Origin: Paenarthrobacter sp. Z7-10
GTDB lineage: Bacteria; Actinomycetota; Actinomycetes; Actinomycetales; Micrococcaceae
Assembly (NCBI RefSeq): GCF_026932795.1
Contig: NZ_JADPVH010000004.1
Location: 1 to 64,000, forward strand
Length of the DNA stretch: 64,000 nt
Direction of reading: 5' to 3'
The position numbers and the translations under genes were made by a program. The notes beneath the pieces are model-generated. The model did not search any database. It was not told the DNA's origin and saw nothing but the letters and a program-made list of their open reading frames with translations. Shown piece by piece: positions 35,888 through 46,100 of the stretch. The number at the start of each line of letters is the position of its first letter. The stretch's first letter is position 1.

Positions 35888-36946
35888 TCAGCGGGGAAAA
35901 CCGGTGGCGGCCAGGACTTCCCGGATGACCTTGATCAGGTCGTTCGCGTCCGGCAGCGCCGCCAGCTCCAGGGTTTCGGCGTACGGCAGCGGAACCTCCG
36001 CCGCGGCCACCCGCCGCACCGGGGCATCCAGATAGTCAAAGGCCCCTTCCATGAGCGTGGCGGAGATTTCGGCACCGATGCCGTAGCTGAGCCAGTCGTC
36101 CTCCAAGACCACGGCGAGGCTGGTCTTGCGGACCGAGGCGCAAACCGTTTCCCGGTCCAACGGGCGCAGGCTGCGCAAATCCACGACCTCAATGGAGATG
36201 CCTACCTCGGCCAGTTGGCGTGCCACCTGCAGCGCCACCGTCGTGGCCCGGGAGTACGCAATTACTGTCAGATCGGTGCCTTCCCTGGCGACCGCGGCCT
36301 TGCCGATCTGCGCGACGTCGTCGCCATCGGGCACCTCTCCCTTGGTGTTGTAAAGGGACAGGTTTTCCAGGAAGATGACCGGATCGTCGTCGCGGATGGC
36401 GGCCAGCAGCAGGGCTTTGGCATCGGCAGGGGTAGCGGGGGCCACCACCTTGAGGCCGGGCACGTGCGCGAACCAGACCTCCAGATTCTGTGAGTGAGTG
36501 GCCGCCAGCTGCTGTCCGCCGCCGCCGGGCATCCGGATCACCATGGGCACCGGCGTCTGGCCGCCGAACATGGAGTAGATTTTCGCGGCGTGGTTGACGA
36601 TCTGGTCCATCGCGATAAGGCTGAAGTTCAGCGTCATGATCTCCACTACCGGGCGCATGCCCAGCATTGCGGCTCCGATGGCGGCGCCAACGAAGCCTTC
36701 CTCGGCAATGGGCGTGTCACGCACCCGTTCGGGACCGAATTCGGTCAACAAGCCCGCAGTGATCTTGTAGGAGCCCTCGAAGATGCCGATTTCCTCACCC
36801 ACGAGAATGACGTTTTTATCGCGGGTCAGCTCCGCACGCAGGGCATCGTTCAGCGCCTGGCGGTAGGTGATTAGGGGAATGGCGTCGCCTTTACTGGCTT
36901 GCAAACCGCCTTCAGTGGGGACGCCTGCAGTGGGGACGGCGGTCAT
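35888..36946 (-). CDS. 2-oxoacid dehydrogenase E1 beta subunit
   Basis: 352 aa. Transketolase-like pyrimidine domain (ITYRQALNDALRAELTRDKN, VGEEIGIFEGSYKITAGLL, DTPIAEEGFVGAAIGAAMLG), then the C-terminal domain VIAYSRATTVALQVA and VDLRSLRPLD. It forms the alpha2beta2 ThDP-dependent decarboxylase with E1alpha. The start overlaps the E1alpha stop by 4 bases (ATGA). A 12-15 residue Gly/Val/Thr-rich extension precedes the fold, so a later start is possible. Confidence 0.92.
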   Translation of the reverse strand: MTAVPTAGVPTEGGLQASKGDAIPLITYRQALNDALRAELTRDKNVILVGEEIGIFEGSYKITAGLLTEFGPERVRDTPIAEEGFVGAAIGAAMLGMRPVVEIMTLNFSLIAMDQIVNHAAKIYSMFGGQTPVPMVIRMPGGGGQQLAATHSQNLEVWFAHVPGLKVVAPATPADAKALLLAAIRDDDPVIFLENLSLYNTKGEVPDGDDVAQIGKAAVAREGTDLTVIAYSRATTVALQVARQLAEVGISIEVVDLRSLRPLDRETVCASVRKTSLAVVLEDDWLSYGIGAEISATLMEGAFDYLDAPVRRVAAAEVPLPYAETLELAALPDANDLIKVIREVLAATGFPR

Positions 36947-38055
36947 GGGAGCACCACCACGGGCTCGCCCGGAAGCGCATGGGGCGCGTTGGGGACCGGG
37001 GTGGCATAGGCGTAGTCAAAGAGCTGGCTGGGGGACGGATCCGGACTGGCATCGGCGAAGGCTACGGCGGCGGCCACTCTTGCGTCGGCATCAGCCTCGA
37101 AGCGCTGTGCTTCCGCCTCGTCCAGCAGCCCCGCAGCGATCAAGCTTTGACGCAGCAACGGCACCGGATCCGCGGCCTGCGCCGTTTCAACGTCAGCACT
37201 GGAGCGGTACCGCGCCGGGTCCACCACCGAGTGCCCGCGCAGCCGGTAACACATCACCTCCAGCAGGGCCGGCTCGCGTTTCAGCCGGGCGCGGTCCAAT
37301 GCCCGCCGCGCTCCGTTCCGGACGGCGAGGACGTCTGTGCCGTCGACGCGCTCACCGGGAATCCGGTAAGAGCTGCCGCGCTTGTAGAGCTCGGGTTCTC
37401 CCGCGGCCGCCTCCACCGTGGTCCCCATGCCCAGTCGGTTGTTGACCACCACGTAGACGATTGGCAGGTGCCAGACGGCGGCGAGGTTCAGCGATTCGTG
37501 GAAGGCGCCGATGTTCGTGGTCCCGTCGCCGAGCTGGCACATCACCACCTCTGCATCGGGGCCGGGGGCGCCACGGTAGGTCAGCGCCAGGGCGGCCCCG
37601 GTGGCAGGGGGAAGCTGGCCACCCACAATGCCGTAGCCGCCGAGCAGGCGAACGCCGACGTCAAACATGTGCATGGACCCACCCCTGCCCTTGGACACAC
37701 CGGTTGATTTGCCGAACAGCTCGGCCATCACCCGTCCCGGCTCCAGTCCGCGCATCAGAGCGTATCCGTGGTCGCGGTAGTTGGTGAACAGATAGTCGGT
37801 GGGCAGCAGCGCGGCCATCAGCCCGACGACGATGGCCTCCTCGCCCAGGTTCAGGTGGCAGTAGCCCCCAATTTTGGCCCGTTTGTACATCTGGTCTGCG
37901 CTGAGCTCGAACTTGCGGATCAGGACCATGTCCGCGTAGTAGCCCAGAAGTTGTTCGGGGGGTTCGTCCGCGGGGAAAGCCCGAGTGGTTTGTGCCTCGG
38001 GTGGCGCAGCGGGCTCCTTCACCCGTGCCGCTGCCGCTCTGCGTCGTTCAGCCAT
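36943..38055 (-). CDS. 2-oxoacid dehydrogenase E1 alpha subunit
   Basis: 370 aa from the ATG at 38055, 7 bases after AGGAGG; the frame is open 34 codons upstream. ThDP motif GDGTTNIGAFHESLN with the ending VVNN, preceded by GRGGSMHMFD; RYRSSADVE is near the phosphorylation-loop position. Close to PdhA of pyruvate dehydrogenase or AcoA of acetoin dehydrogenase. Heads the pdh block, 38 bases after the CBS gene, in a series with nitrate reductase. Confidence 0.92.
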   Translation of the reverse strand: MAERRRAAAARVKEPAAPPEAQTTRAFPADEPPEQLLGYYADMVLIRKFELSADQMYKRAKIGGYCHLNLGEEAIVVGLMAALLPTDYLFTNYRDHGYALMRGLEPGRVMAELFGKSTGVSKGRGGSMHMFDVGVRLLGGYGIVGGQLPPATGAALALTYRGAPGPDAEVVMCQLGDGTTNIGAFHESLNLAAVWHLPIVYVVVNNRLGMGTTVEAAAGEPELYKRGSSYRIPGERVDGTDVLAVRNGARRALDRARLKREPALLEVMCYRLRGHSVVDPARYRSSADVETAQAADPVPLLRQSLIAAGLLDEAEAQRFEADADARVAAAVAFADASPDPSPSQLFDYAYATPVPNAPHALPGEPVVVLP

Positions 38056-38093
38056 CTTGTTCCTCCTGCTCTCGTGGTGGTGCCGGTCGTTGC

Positions 38094-38579
38094 TTACGGT
38101 CCCGGCGGCTGCTCCTGCAGGCTGAAACCGTTCCTGGCCCCACCGCATTTGGGGCAACTTGCCGGCGGGTGTTCACCGTGGACGGCTTCGCCGCAGACAC
38201 CGCATACCCATTCGGTGGCCAGCAGGGCCACCAGATCGCCACGGCTGATGATGCCCACCAGCCGTCCGTCGGAGAGGATGGGCAGCCGGCCGATGCGTTG
38301 GCCGACCAGCAGTTGGCGGATGTCGGAGATAGTGGTGTCCGGGCTGGCACTGATCACGGCGGTGCTCATGATCTCCTCCGCCGTCGCCCCGGACTTGGCC
38401 AGCAGGTCGTATTCGCTGACCAGGCCCAGCACGTGGTTCACCTCGTCGACCACCGGAACGACGCTGATCCGATGCCGGCGCAGCAGTTCGGCGACGTCGC
38501 CAACGGTGGCGCCGGGCGGAACCGTCACCACCGGCTGGCTCATCATCCCCTGCGCCGTCATAGCGATCCGCTTTTCCAT
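38094..38579 (-). CDS. CBS-domain protein with C-terminal zinc ribbon
   Basis: 161 aa. Two CBS repeats fill residues about 7-120 (MMSQPVVTVPPGATVGDVAE; IMSTAVISASPDTTISDIRQ), forming one Bateman module that usually binds adenine nucleotides. Residues 125-147 have CGVCG, 12 residues, CPKCGG: a four-cysteine rubredoxin/zinc-ribbon site. CBS-only proteins such as Hrp1 belong to the mycobacterial DosR regulon. The metal site suggests redox or zinc sensing. Placed between narK and the pdh genes. Confidence 0.85.
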   Translation of the reverse strand: MEKRIAMTAQGMMSQPVVTVPPGATVGDVAELLRRHRISVVPVVDEVNHVLGLVSEYDLLAKSGATAEEIMSTAVISASPDTTISDIRQLLVGQRIGRLPILSDGRLVGIISRGDLVALLATEWVCGVCGEAVHGEHPPASCPKCGGARNGFSLQEQPPGP

Positions 38580-38635
38580 GTCGTTTCACCTTTCCTTAGC
38601 CGATACCAGTCGGAATAGCTTCCTTTCATCGGCGC

Positions 38636-39877
38636 CTACCGTTCGGGAGCCGGAAGCGGGGCGTGAAACCCGACTCTGGCCCCGCCGCGCACGGCCACAA
38701 GGGTGAACACCAGCGCCAGCACAGCAGTCCCCGCCAACAGCAGCAGCCCGATCGAATAGCTGTGGCTTGCAGGATTGTAGGTTGCACCCATGACCAGCGG
38801 CGGAAAATACCCGCCTAAACCTCCCGCAGCACTGACGATGCCGCTGATGCTGCCCACTTTCCCCTGCGGTGAGAGCACTGCGACCCACGCAAAGACGCCG
38901 CCGGTTCCGAATCCAAGCGCCGCCGCCATACCCAAGAAAGTCAGGCCGGCTGGTATGTCGCCGTTGGGCGTCAGGTTGACGATCCAGGCGAGGACAGCCA
39001 CTGCGGCCAGTGAAATGAAGACGACTGGCTTGGATCCAATTCTGTCCGCGATCATCCCGCCGATTGGTCTGGCCACTACAGCAGCAAGGGCGAATCCCGC
39101 CGCGCGGGCCCCTGCCGAGGTCGGAGTGAACTGGTAGACATCCCGCAAATAGGTGGGCAGGTAGGTGGCAAAGGATACGAATCCACCAAAGACCACTGCG
39201 TAGAGGAAGCACATTTTCCAGGTCACGGCCGTGCGGGCAGCATCGGCAAGTTTGGGAGTTACGGGCGTGGTGCTTTTGGTCCACCCGGGCGACTCACACA
39301 TGAAAAACCACACGACGGCGGCCATGGCAAGCAGCAGTCCGGCGATCAGCAGGTGCGTGGGCACATAGCCAATCGCGGCGACCAGCCGGGGGTTGAGGAA
39401 GGCCGCCAGCGCCGTCCCGCCCATCCCCGCACCAAAAACGCCGGTCGCGAAACCTCTGCGGGCCGCCGGGAACCACGCACTGACGAAGGGAATGCCGACC
39501 GCGAAAACAGTTCCCGCGATCCCCAGCAGCAGCCCCGCGAGCAGCACCACGATGAAGGAGTTAAGGCTTCCGCCCAACGCCACCAGCAGGACCGGCACGA
39601 TGGTGGCCAGCAGCACAAAGGCGAACATCACCCGGCCGCCGAAGCGGTCGGTCAGAGGCCCGACCACAATTCGGCCCAACGAACCGACGAAGACGGGCAT
39701 GGCCACCACCACGGCTGTGCTGGTCGAGGTCAGGTGCAGCTGCTGCGTATAGCGGGCACCTAGGGTTGCCACCACATTCCAAGCCCAGAAACAGACCACC
39801 GAGGCTGCTGTCGCCAGGACAAGGTTCCGCGTCCGCCGCCCGTCCTTCCTTGGCGTGGTCAATGGTTCCGCATTCAC
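38636..39877 (-). CDS. narK: NarK-type nitrate/nitrite transporter (MFS)
   Basis: 413 aa from a GTG at 39877, 10 bases after the narI stop; the longer frame overlaps narI. Twelve transmembrane segments. Nitrate-transporter signatures: FAVGIPFVSAWFPAARRGFA, GVFGAGMGGTALAAF, and in the second half AALGFGTGGVFAWVAVLSP. It would bring nitrate in and/or nitrite out for the NarGHI enzyme. Confidence 0.88.
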   Translation of the reverse strand: MNAEPLTTPRKDGRRTRNLVLATAASVVCFWAWNVVATLGARYTQQLHLTSTSTAVVVAMPVFVGSLGRIVVGPLTDRFGGRVMFAFVLLATIVPVLLVALGGSLNSFIVVLLAGLLLGIAGTVFAVGIPFVSAWFPAARRGFATGVFGAGMGGTALAAFLNPRLVAAIGYVPTHLLIAGLLLAMAAVVWFFMCESPGWTKSTTPVTPKLADAARTAVTWKMCFLYAVVFGGFVSFATYLPTYLRDVYQFTPTSAGARAAGFALAAVVARPIGGMIADRIGSKPVVFISLAAVAVLAWIVNLTPNGDIPAGLTFLGMAAALGFGTGGVFAWVAVLSPQGKVGSISGIVSAAGGLGGYFPPLVMGATYNPASHSYSIGLLLLAGTAVLALVFTLVAVRGGARVGFHAPLPAPER

Positions 39878-39887
39878 GGTTGCCCGC

Positions 39888-40652
39888 TCATTTGTTGCGG
39901 GTATCGCGGTCGCGGGTGCCGACTGCGGACCAGCCGCGGCGCACCGGTGCGGCAACTACCCTGCCGGCAATCCTGCCCTTGTCCCGGCTCCGGTACACGA
40001 TGTACGGCCGGAACAAATAATGCAGCGGTGCAGTGAAAGCGTGAACCAGGCGGGTGAAGGGCCAGATCGTGAACAGCAGCATGCCCACCAGCGTATGAAG
40101 GTGGAAGGCGAACGGCGCGGTGGCCATGGCCGCAATGTCCGGCTGGAAAATGAACAGCGAGCGGAACCAGGGCGAGACGGTTTCCCGGTAGTTGTGCCCC
40201 TCTCCGCCCAGGAAGACGCTGGCCAGGGTGGTCCACAAGCCGAAGACGATGGCGGCGGTCAGCACCACGTACATCAGCTTGTCATTGCGCGTCGTGGCCA
40301 TGAAGACCGGACCCGTCGTCCGACGGCGGTAGATCAGCAGCAGGATGCCCCCCAGCGTGCCGACGCCGGCTACGCTGCCCACGAAGAGCGCGTTGAAATG
40401 GTAGAACTCCTGGCTCATGCCCACCGCTTTGGTCCAGGACATGGGAATGACCAGGCCAAAGAAGTGCCCGGCGATGACGGCCAGCAGGCCGAAGTGGAAG
40501 ACGGGGGAACCGATCCGGAGCAGCTTCGATTCGTACAGCTGGGAGGACCTGGTGGTCCAGCCGAACTGATCGTATCTGTACCGCCAGATCAGCCCGCCAA
40601 CCAGGACGACCATCATGACGTACGGCAGCACGCCCCAGAGCAGGATGTCCAT
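39888..40652 (-). CDS. narI: respiratory nitrate reductase gamma subunit
   Basis: 254 aa from the ATG at 40652, right after the narJ stop (TGA-C-ATG). Five membrane spans. Heme b ligand histidines are visible in PVFHFGLLAVIAGHFFGL and in PFAFHLHTLVGMLLF, and SPWFRSLFIFQP is typical. It oxidises menaquinol and feeds NarH. The C-terminal 40 residues are Arg-rich and cytoplasmic. Confidence 0.95.
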   Translation of the reverse strand: MDILLWGVLPYVMMVVLVGGLIWRYRYDQFGWTTRSSQLYESKLLRIGSPVFHFGLLAVIAGHFFGLVIPMSWTKAVGMSQEFYHFNALFVGSVAGVGTLGGILLLIYRRRTTGPVFMATTRNDKLMYVVLTAAIVFGLWTTLASVFLGGEGHNYRETVSPWFRSLFIFQPDIAAMATAPFAFHLHTLVGMLLFTIWPFTRLVHAFTAPLHYLFRPYIVYRSRDKGRIAGRVVAAPVRRGWSAVGTRDRDTRNK

Positions 40653-40653
40653 G

Positions 40654-41343
40654 TCAATTCCTTGCCAGCGGCAGCAGCCGCGGGTCGTAGGGTTCGAGGC
40701 CAACCGATTCGGTCGGTGGACCGTATCCAGCCATTTTCATGACGGCCTGTTGGTCCGCCGGGGATTTTCCGGGAAGAGTGTCGCAGATGGCCGCCAGGAT
40801 GAGGCTGTGCGGCAGTTTGTCGTCAAGCAGGCCCAGCCGGAGCATTTCCAGACTCGGTCTGTACTGGATCAGCAGGTCCCGGCCTGCGTCCAGGTCCACG
40901 CAGGCCGCAAATTCCAGCACCATTGGAAGGTAGTCCGGCAGTTCGCCATGCGTATCCACCAGGAATTCGCTGCGCCGATAGACCTGCTTGAAGGCGCCCA
41001 GGACCTCGCCCCGGCGGCGGGTGTCACCGTCGGTCCAGTAGGACAGGTGGAGTACATGGCGCTTACCGAGGTCGAATTCGCGCACGTACCAAGCCTGCAC
41101 CTCCATGGGCGGTTCGGATCCCAGATGCGCCAGGACCGGCTCGAAATCGTCGCCCGCGCCGGGATGCTCCGCCAGCACGGACCTGATCAACGGCAGCCGG
41201 TCCAGAACCTCCTGGTCCGGATACGAAAGACACCACGATGCCGCAAGGTAGACCGCTTTGTTCCGGGCCGCCGTTGCGCGGGCCGCTGCGGCTCTCTTAC
41301 TGATTGCATCGGTGCCGGCCGGTTTGTCGCGTTTCCTCATCAC
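40654..41343 (-). CDS. narJ: nitrate reductase assembly chaperone NarJ
   Basis: 229 aa. AASWCLSYPDQEVLDRLPLI, LHLSYWTDGDTRRRGEVL and LPDYLPMVLEFAA are NarJ/TorD-family signatures. It binds apo-NarG during molybdenum cofactor insertion. Starts in a 4-base overlap (ATGA) with narH. The N-terminal 25 residues are Lys/Arg/Ala-rich. Confidence 0.95.
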   Translation of the reverse strand: MMRKRDKPAGTDAISKRAAAARATAARNKAVYLAASWCLSYPDQEVLDRLPLIRSVLAEHPGAGDDFEPVLAHLGSEPPMEVQAWYVREFDLGKRHVLHLSYWTDGDTRRRGEVLGAFKQVYRRSEFLVDTHGELPDYLPMVLEFAACVDLDAGRDLLIQYRPSLEMLRLGLLDDKLPHSLILAAICDTLPGKSPADQQAVMKMAGYGPPTESVGLEPYDPRLLPLARN

Positions 41344-43139
41344 TCCTCCCGGGCAATGGCGCCGGGTGCGTTGTCGGCCGGGTTACCCGACGCACCGGAG
41401 GACGAAGCGCTGGGACCTGCGGCGTCGGGACTGGGTCCGGCTCGGCCGCCGCCGTGGGCGGGGGAGTCCGCGCTCATCTGCGGCTCGTCCCGCTTCTCCG
41501 GAAACAGCCCCTGCGGTGCCCCGTTGCCGTCCCAATTAAGCAGATTGACCCGCCCGCGCAGAGATTGCTCACCGGCGACGGAATCGGAGGTCTGCCTGTC
41601 CCGCAGGGCATTGAACGTCTCGATCGCCACCGGCACCGGCTTGCCGCTGGCCTCGCCGAACGGGGAATCCTGCATGCCGGGACCGCCGTCGAAGTCCAGC
41701 GAGCAGCCCATTTCCTCCAGGTCATGGGCCTGTTCCATGTGGGCCTGGGGGATGACGTAGCGTTCCTCGTATTTGGCGATGGCCATCAGCCGGTACATCT
41801 CATACATCTCCTGGCCCTCCATGCCCACCGCGGCGGGGATGGCATCGTCGGGATCATTGCCCAGGCTGATGCCCCGCATGTAGGAGCGCATAGCTGCCAG
41901 CTTTTTCAGGACGGCGGTGACCCGGTCCGCGTCCCCGGCGGTGAAAAGCTCCGCGAGGTACTCGACCGGGATCCGCAGCGCATCGATGGCCCCGAAGAGG
42001 TTACCGTAGTCCTCCGCGTCGTGACCCTGTTCCTTGAGCAGGTCGACGACGGGGGAGAGCGGCGGGACGTACCAGACCATCGGCATGGTCCGATATTCCG
42101 GGTGCAGCGGCAGCGCCACCTTGTAGACCTTGGCCAGTGCGTAGACGGGGGAGCGCTGGGCGGCGTCAATCCAGTCGTCCTGGATACCCTGCGCCCGGGC
42201 CGCGGCCATCACGGCCGGGTCATGCGGGTCCAGCAGCACATCCATCTGCGCATCGTAGAGTTCCTGCGGATCGGTCACCGATGCAGCCTCCGTGACCTTG
42301 TCGGCGTCGTACAAAAAGAGCCCCAGATAGCGCAGCCGGCCCACGCAGGTTTCAGAACACACCGTCGGAAGCCCCACCTCGATCCGGGGGTAGCAGAAGG
42401 TGCACTTTTCGGCCTTGCCGGTTTTGTGGTTGAAATACATCTTCTTGTAGGGGCAGCCGGTGACGCACTGCCGCCAGCCGCGGCACTTGTCCTGATCCAC
42501 CAGCACGATGCCGTCTTCGACCCGCTTGTAAATCGCCCCGGAGGGACAGGATGCCATGCAGGACGGGTTCAGGCAGTGTTCGCAGATCCGCGGCAGGTAG
42601 AACATGAACGTCTTCTCGAATTCGAGCTTGATCGTGTCCTCGGACTCGCGGCGGAGCTTTTCAATGATCGGATCCAGGTGGCCCATTTCGGGAGAGCCGC
42701 CCAGATCATCGTCCCAGTTGGCGGACCAGGTGATCTTGGTATCTTTGCCGGTGATCAGGGATTTGGGCCGGGCCACCGGGAAATCGTCACCCAGAGGTGC
42801 ATCGATGAGGGTTTTATAGTCGTAGGTCCAGGGTTCGTAGTAGTCCTTGAGCTCGGGCTGGACCGGGCTGGCGAAAAGCCCGAGCATCTTGCTGACCCTT
42901 CCGCCCGCCTTCAGGACCAGCTTCCCGCGCTTGTTCAGCGCCCAGCCGCCCTGCCACTTCTCCTGATCCTCGTACCGGCGCGGATATCCCTGCCCGGGCC
43001 GTGTCTCCACATTGTTGAACCAGACGTATTCGGTGCCGGCCCGGTTGGTCCAGGCCTGTTTGCAGGTGACCGAACAGGTGTGGCAGCCTATGCACTTGTC
43101 CAGATTCATAACCATGCCCATTTGAGCCATAACTCGCAT
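41340..43139 (-). CDS. narH: respiratory nitrate reductase beta subunit
   Basis: 599 aa. The ATG at 43139 overlaps the narG stop (TGATG); the frame open to 43559 is narG antiphase shadow. Four iron-sulfur cluster motifs: CIGCHTCSVTC, CEHCLNPSCMASC, CRGWRQCVTGC (Trp in place of the second Cys, giving the [3Fe-4S] site) and CTFCYPRIEVGLPTVCSETC. It relays electrons from NarI to NarG. The last 75 residues are a Gly/Ala/Ser/Pro-rich tail beyond the usual end. Confidence 0.95.
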   Translation of the reverse strand: MRVMAQMGMVMNLDKCIGCHTCSVTCKQAWTNRAGTEYVWFNNVETRPGQGYPRRYEDQEKWQGGWALNKRGKLVLKAGGRVSKMLGLFASPVQPELKDYYEPWTYDYKTLIDAPLGDDFPVARPKSLITGKDTKITWSANWDDDLGGSPEMGHLDPIIEKLRRESEDTIKLEFEKTFMFYLPRICEHCLNPSCMASCPSGAIYKRVEDGIVLVDQDKCRGWRQCVTGCPYKKMYFNHKTGKAEKCTFCYPRIEVGLPTVCSETCVGRLRYLGLFLYDADKVTEAASVTDPQELYDAQMDVLLDPHDPAVMAAARAQGIQDDWIDAAQRSPVYALAKVYKVALPLHPEYRTMPMVWYVPPLSPVVDLLKEQGHDAEDYGNLFGAIDALRIPVEYLAELFTAGDADRVTAVLKKLAAMRSYMRGISLGNDPDDAIPAAVGMEGQEMYEMYRLMAIAKYEERYVIPQAHMEQAHDLEEMGCSLDFDGGPGMQDSPFGEASGKPVPVAIETFNALRDRQTSDSVAGEQSLRGRVNLLNWDGNGAPQGLFPEKRDEPQMSADSPAHGGGRAGPSPDAAGPSASSSGASGNPADNAPGAIAREE

Positions 43140-46100
43140 CAGTACTGCACCTCCTGGGAACGACGGCGGATGGTGGAAACGTTGTCCCGCTGGTTTCCGG
43201 TCGGGCCAAGATAGTTGAAGGCGTAGGTCAGCTGGGCATAGCCACCGATGAGGTGTGAGGGTTTCACCAGCAGCCGCGTCAGTGAGTTGTGGATGCCGCC
43301 GCGCCGCCCGGTCGCTTCCGACTTGGGAACGTCGATGGTGCGTTCCTGGGCGTGGTAGACGTACACCACACCCTCCGGCATCCGGTGACTGACCACGGCC
43401 CGCGCCACGTAGACCCCGTTGAGGTTCACGCACTCCACCCAGTCGTTGTCCTTCGCCTCGATGGAAGCCGCATCCGCCGGGCTCATCCAGACGGTAGGCC
43501 CGCCGCGGGAAAGCGAAAGCATCAGCAGGTTGTCCTGGTATTCGGAGTGGATGGACCACTTCGAGTGTGGTGTCAGGTAGCGCACCACGACTTCCTTCGT
43601 TCCGTTGGGCCCCAGCTTCGGTTCACCGAACAGACGCTGCATGTCCAGCGGCGGACGGTAGATCGGCAGCGCCTCGCCGACATCGCGGATCCAGTCGTGA
43701 TCCAGGAAGAAGTGCATCCTTCCCGTGAGGGTGTGCCAGGGCTTGAGCCGCTCCACATTGATGGTGAACGGGGAGTACCGCCGGCCGCCCGACTCGGATC
43801 CGGACCATTCCGGGGAGGTGATCACCGGAACGGGACCGGCCTGAGTCTGGGCGAAGGTGATGAATTTTTCCTCTGACCCCTCCGCGAGATCGGCCAGTTT
43901 CCGCCCGGTCCGGATTTCCAGGTCCTTGAATCCCTGCACCGCCAGCTGGCCGTTCGTGGTCCCGGAAAATGCCAGGATCGCCTCGGCCATCTTGGCATCG
44001 GTATCGATGGCGGGTCTGCCGTCGGCGGCGCCTCCGAGCATCACGCCGTTGGCATGGCTGAGCCGGTCCAGCGCGCCGTCGAGTTTGTAGGTGACGTTCT
44101 TCACGGTGAAGCCGAGGGTGTCCGCCAGCGGTCCGACGGCGGCGAGTTTGTCCGCGATGGCCGTATAGTCCCGCTCCACCACCGAGAAGACGGGCATGTT
44201 CTGCCCCGGTACCGCGGGGATGTCCGGCTCGCGCCAGTCACGGACGACGCCGCCGGGCTGGGCCACCTGGCCGGCGGTGTCGTGCTGGAGTGGGACGCTG
44301 ACCAGGTCCCGGCGCACGCCCAGGTGGGTCTTGGCCTGCCGGGAGAGCTCTTCGGCCAGCAGATGGAAGGTCTCGAAGTCGGTCTTCGTTTCCCAGGGAG
44401 GGTCGATGGCCGGGGTGAAGGCGTGCACGAACGGGTGCATGTCAGTGGAGGAGAGATCGTGCTTCTCGTACCAAGTGGCCGCGGGGAAGACGATGTCGGA
44501 CAGCAGCGTGGTGGAGGTCATCCGGAAATCGGCGGAGACCAGCAGGTCAAGCTTGCCCTCGGGAGCCTTTTCATGCCATTTGACGTCCCGCGGTTTGAGC
44601 CCCTCGGCGTGGTCCTTGCCCATCACGTTGTTGTGCGTTCCGAGCAGGTTGCGCAGGAAGTATTCGTTGCCCTTGGCCGAGGAGCCGAACAGATTCGAAC
44701 GCCACAGCACCAGGGTCCGCGGCCAGTTTTCCGGCGCGTCCACGTCCTCGATGGCCGGCGTCAACGTCCGGTTCTTGAGGGCATCGGCGATATAGGACGG
44801 CGTATCCTTTGCGGTTCCGGCCGCGACGGCGGCCTCGGCCTCATCGGCAATGTCCAGCGGGTTGCGGTCGAACTGCGGATAGAACGGCATCCAGCCCAGC
44901 CGCGCGGACTGGGCCAGGGTGTCGGCCGTGTGCATGCCGTCGAGGCTTCCGGTGGAGAGCGGGGATTTCAGCGCGTCCGCGGAGTAGCCGTCCTGCCGCC
45001 ACTGATCGGTGTGCATGTACCAGTAGCCGGTGCCGATCATGGTCCGCGGCGGCCGGGCCCAGTCCAGCGCGTTGGCCAGGGACACCCAACCGGTCGTGGG
45101 CCTCGTTTTCTCCTGCCCCACGTAGTGCGCCCAGCCGCCGCCGTTGCGTCCCATGCAGCCGGTGAGCATCACCAGGGACAGCACCGCCCGGTAGGTGGCG
45201 TCACCGTGGAACCACTGGCAGATGCCGGCGCCCATGATGATCATCGAGCGGCCCTTGGATTGCTCGGCGTTGCGGGCGAATTCGCGCGCAACCCGGATGC
45301 AGGCCTGCGCCGGGACGGACGTGATTTCCTCCTGCCAGGCCGGCGTGTAGGGCGTGCTGGCGTCGTCGTAGTCTGCCGCCCAGTCGCCGGGCAGCCCTGG
45401 CCGGCCGACCCCATACTGGGCCAGCATCAGGTCGAACACGGTGGTGACCAGATGCCCATCCACCCGCAGCACCGGCACGCCGCGGCGCAGCACGCTGCCG
45501 GCACCGGCGGGGTCTTCGAAGCAGGGCAGCAGGATTTCGGCGCTTTCGGACGAGACCTCCAGCAGCGACAGCGCCGGATCGACGCCCTCCAGGTCCAGGT
45601 TCCATTTGCCCTTGCCGGATTCGTTGTAACGGAACCCCATCGACCCGTTGGGCACCACGGCGCGGCCGGTCAGCTTGTCGAAAAGCACCGTCCGGAACGC
45701 CGGGTCCTCGGCTCCTGCCTCAGCCGGCAGGTCCGCCGCGGTGAGGAACTTGGACGGAACCAGGCCGCCGCCGTCGTGCTCCTCCAACCGCACCAAAAAC
45801 GGCAGGTCCGTGTACTGCCGGACGTAGTTGGAGAAATACGGCACGTCGCGGTCAACGAAGAATTCCTTGAGCATGACGTGGCCCATGGCCATCGCGAGAG
45901 CGGCGTCGGTGCCAGCCTGCGCGGGCAGCCACTCATCCGCGAACTTGGTGTTGTCCGCATAATCGGGACTGACGGCGACCACTTTGGTCCCGCGATAGCG
46001 CACCTCCGTCATCCAGTGCGCGTCCGGCGTCCGGGTCACCGGGACATTGGAGCCCCACATCATCAGGTAGGTCGAATCCCACCAGTCGCCGGATTCGGGC

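Noticed and set aside
41304-43214. 636-codon plus-strand frame opposite narH
   Set aside because: Antisense shadow of an unmistakable iron-sulfur protein gene.
43140-43559. 140-codon N-terminal extension of NarH
   Set aside because: Lies inside narG in another frame; the ATG overlapping the narG stop and the first CxxCxxC cluster fix the true start.
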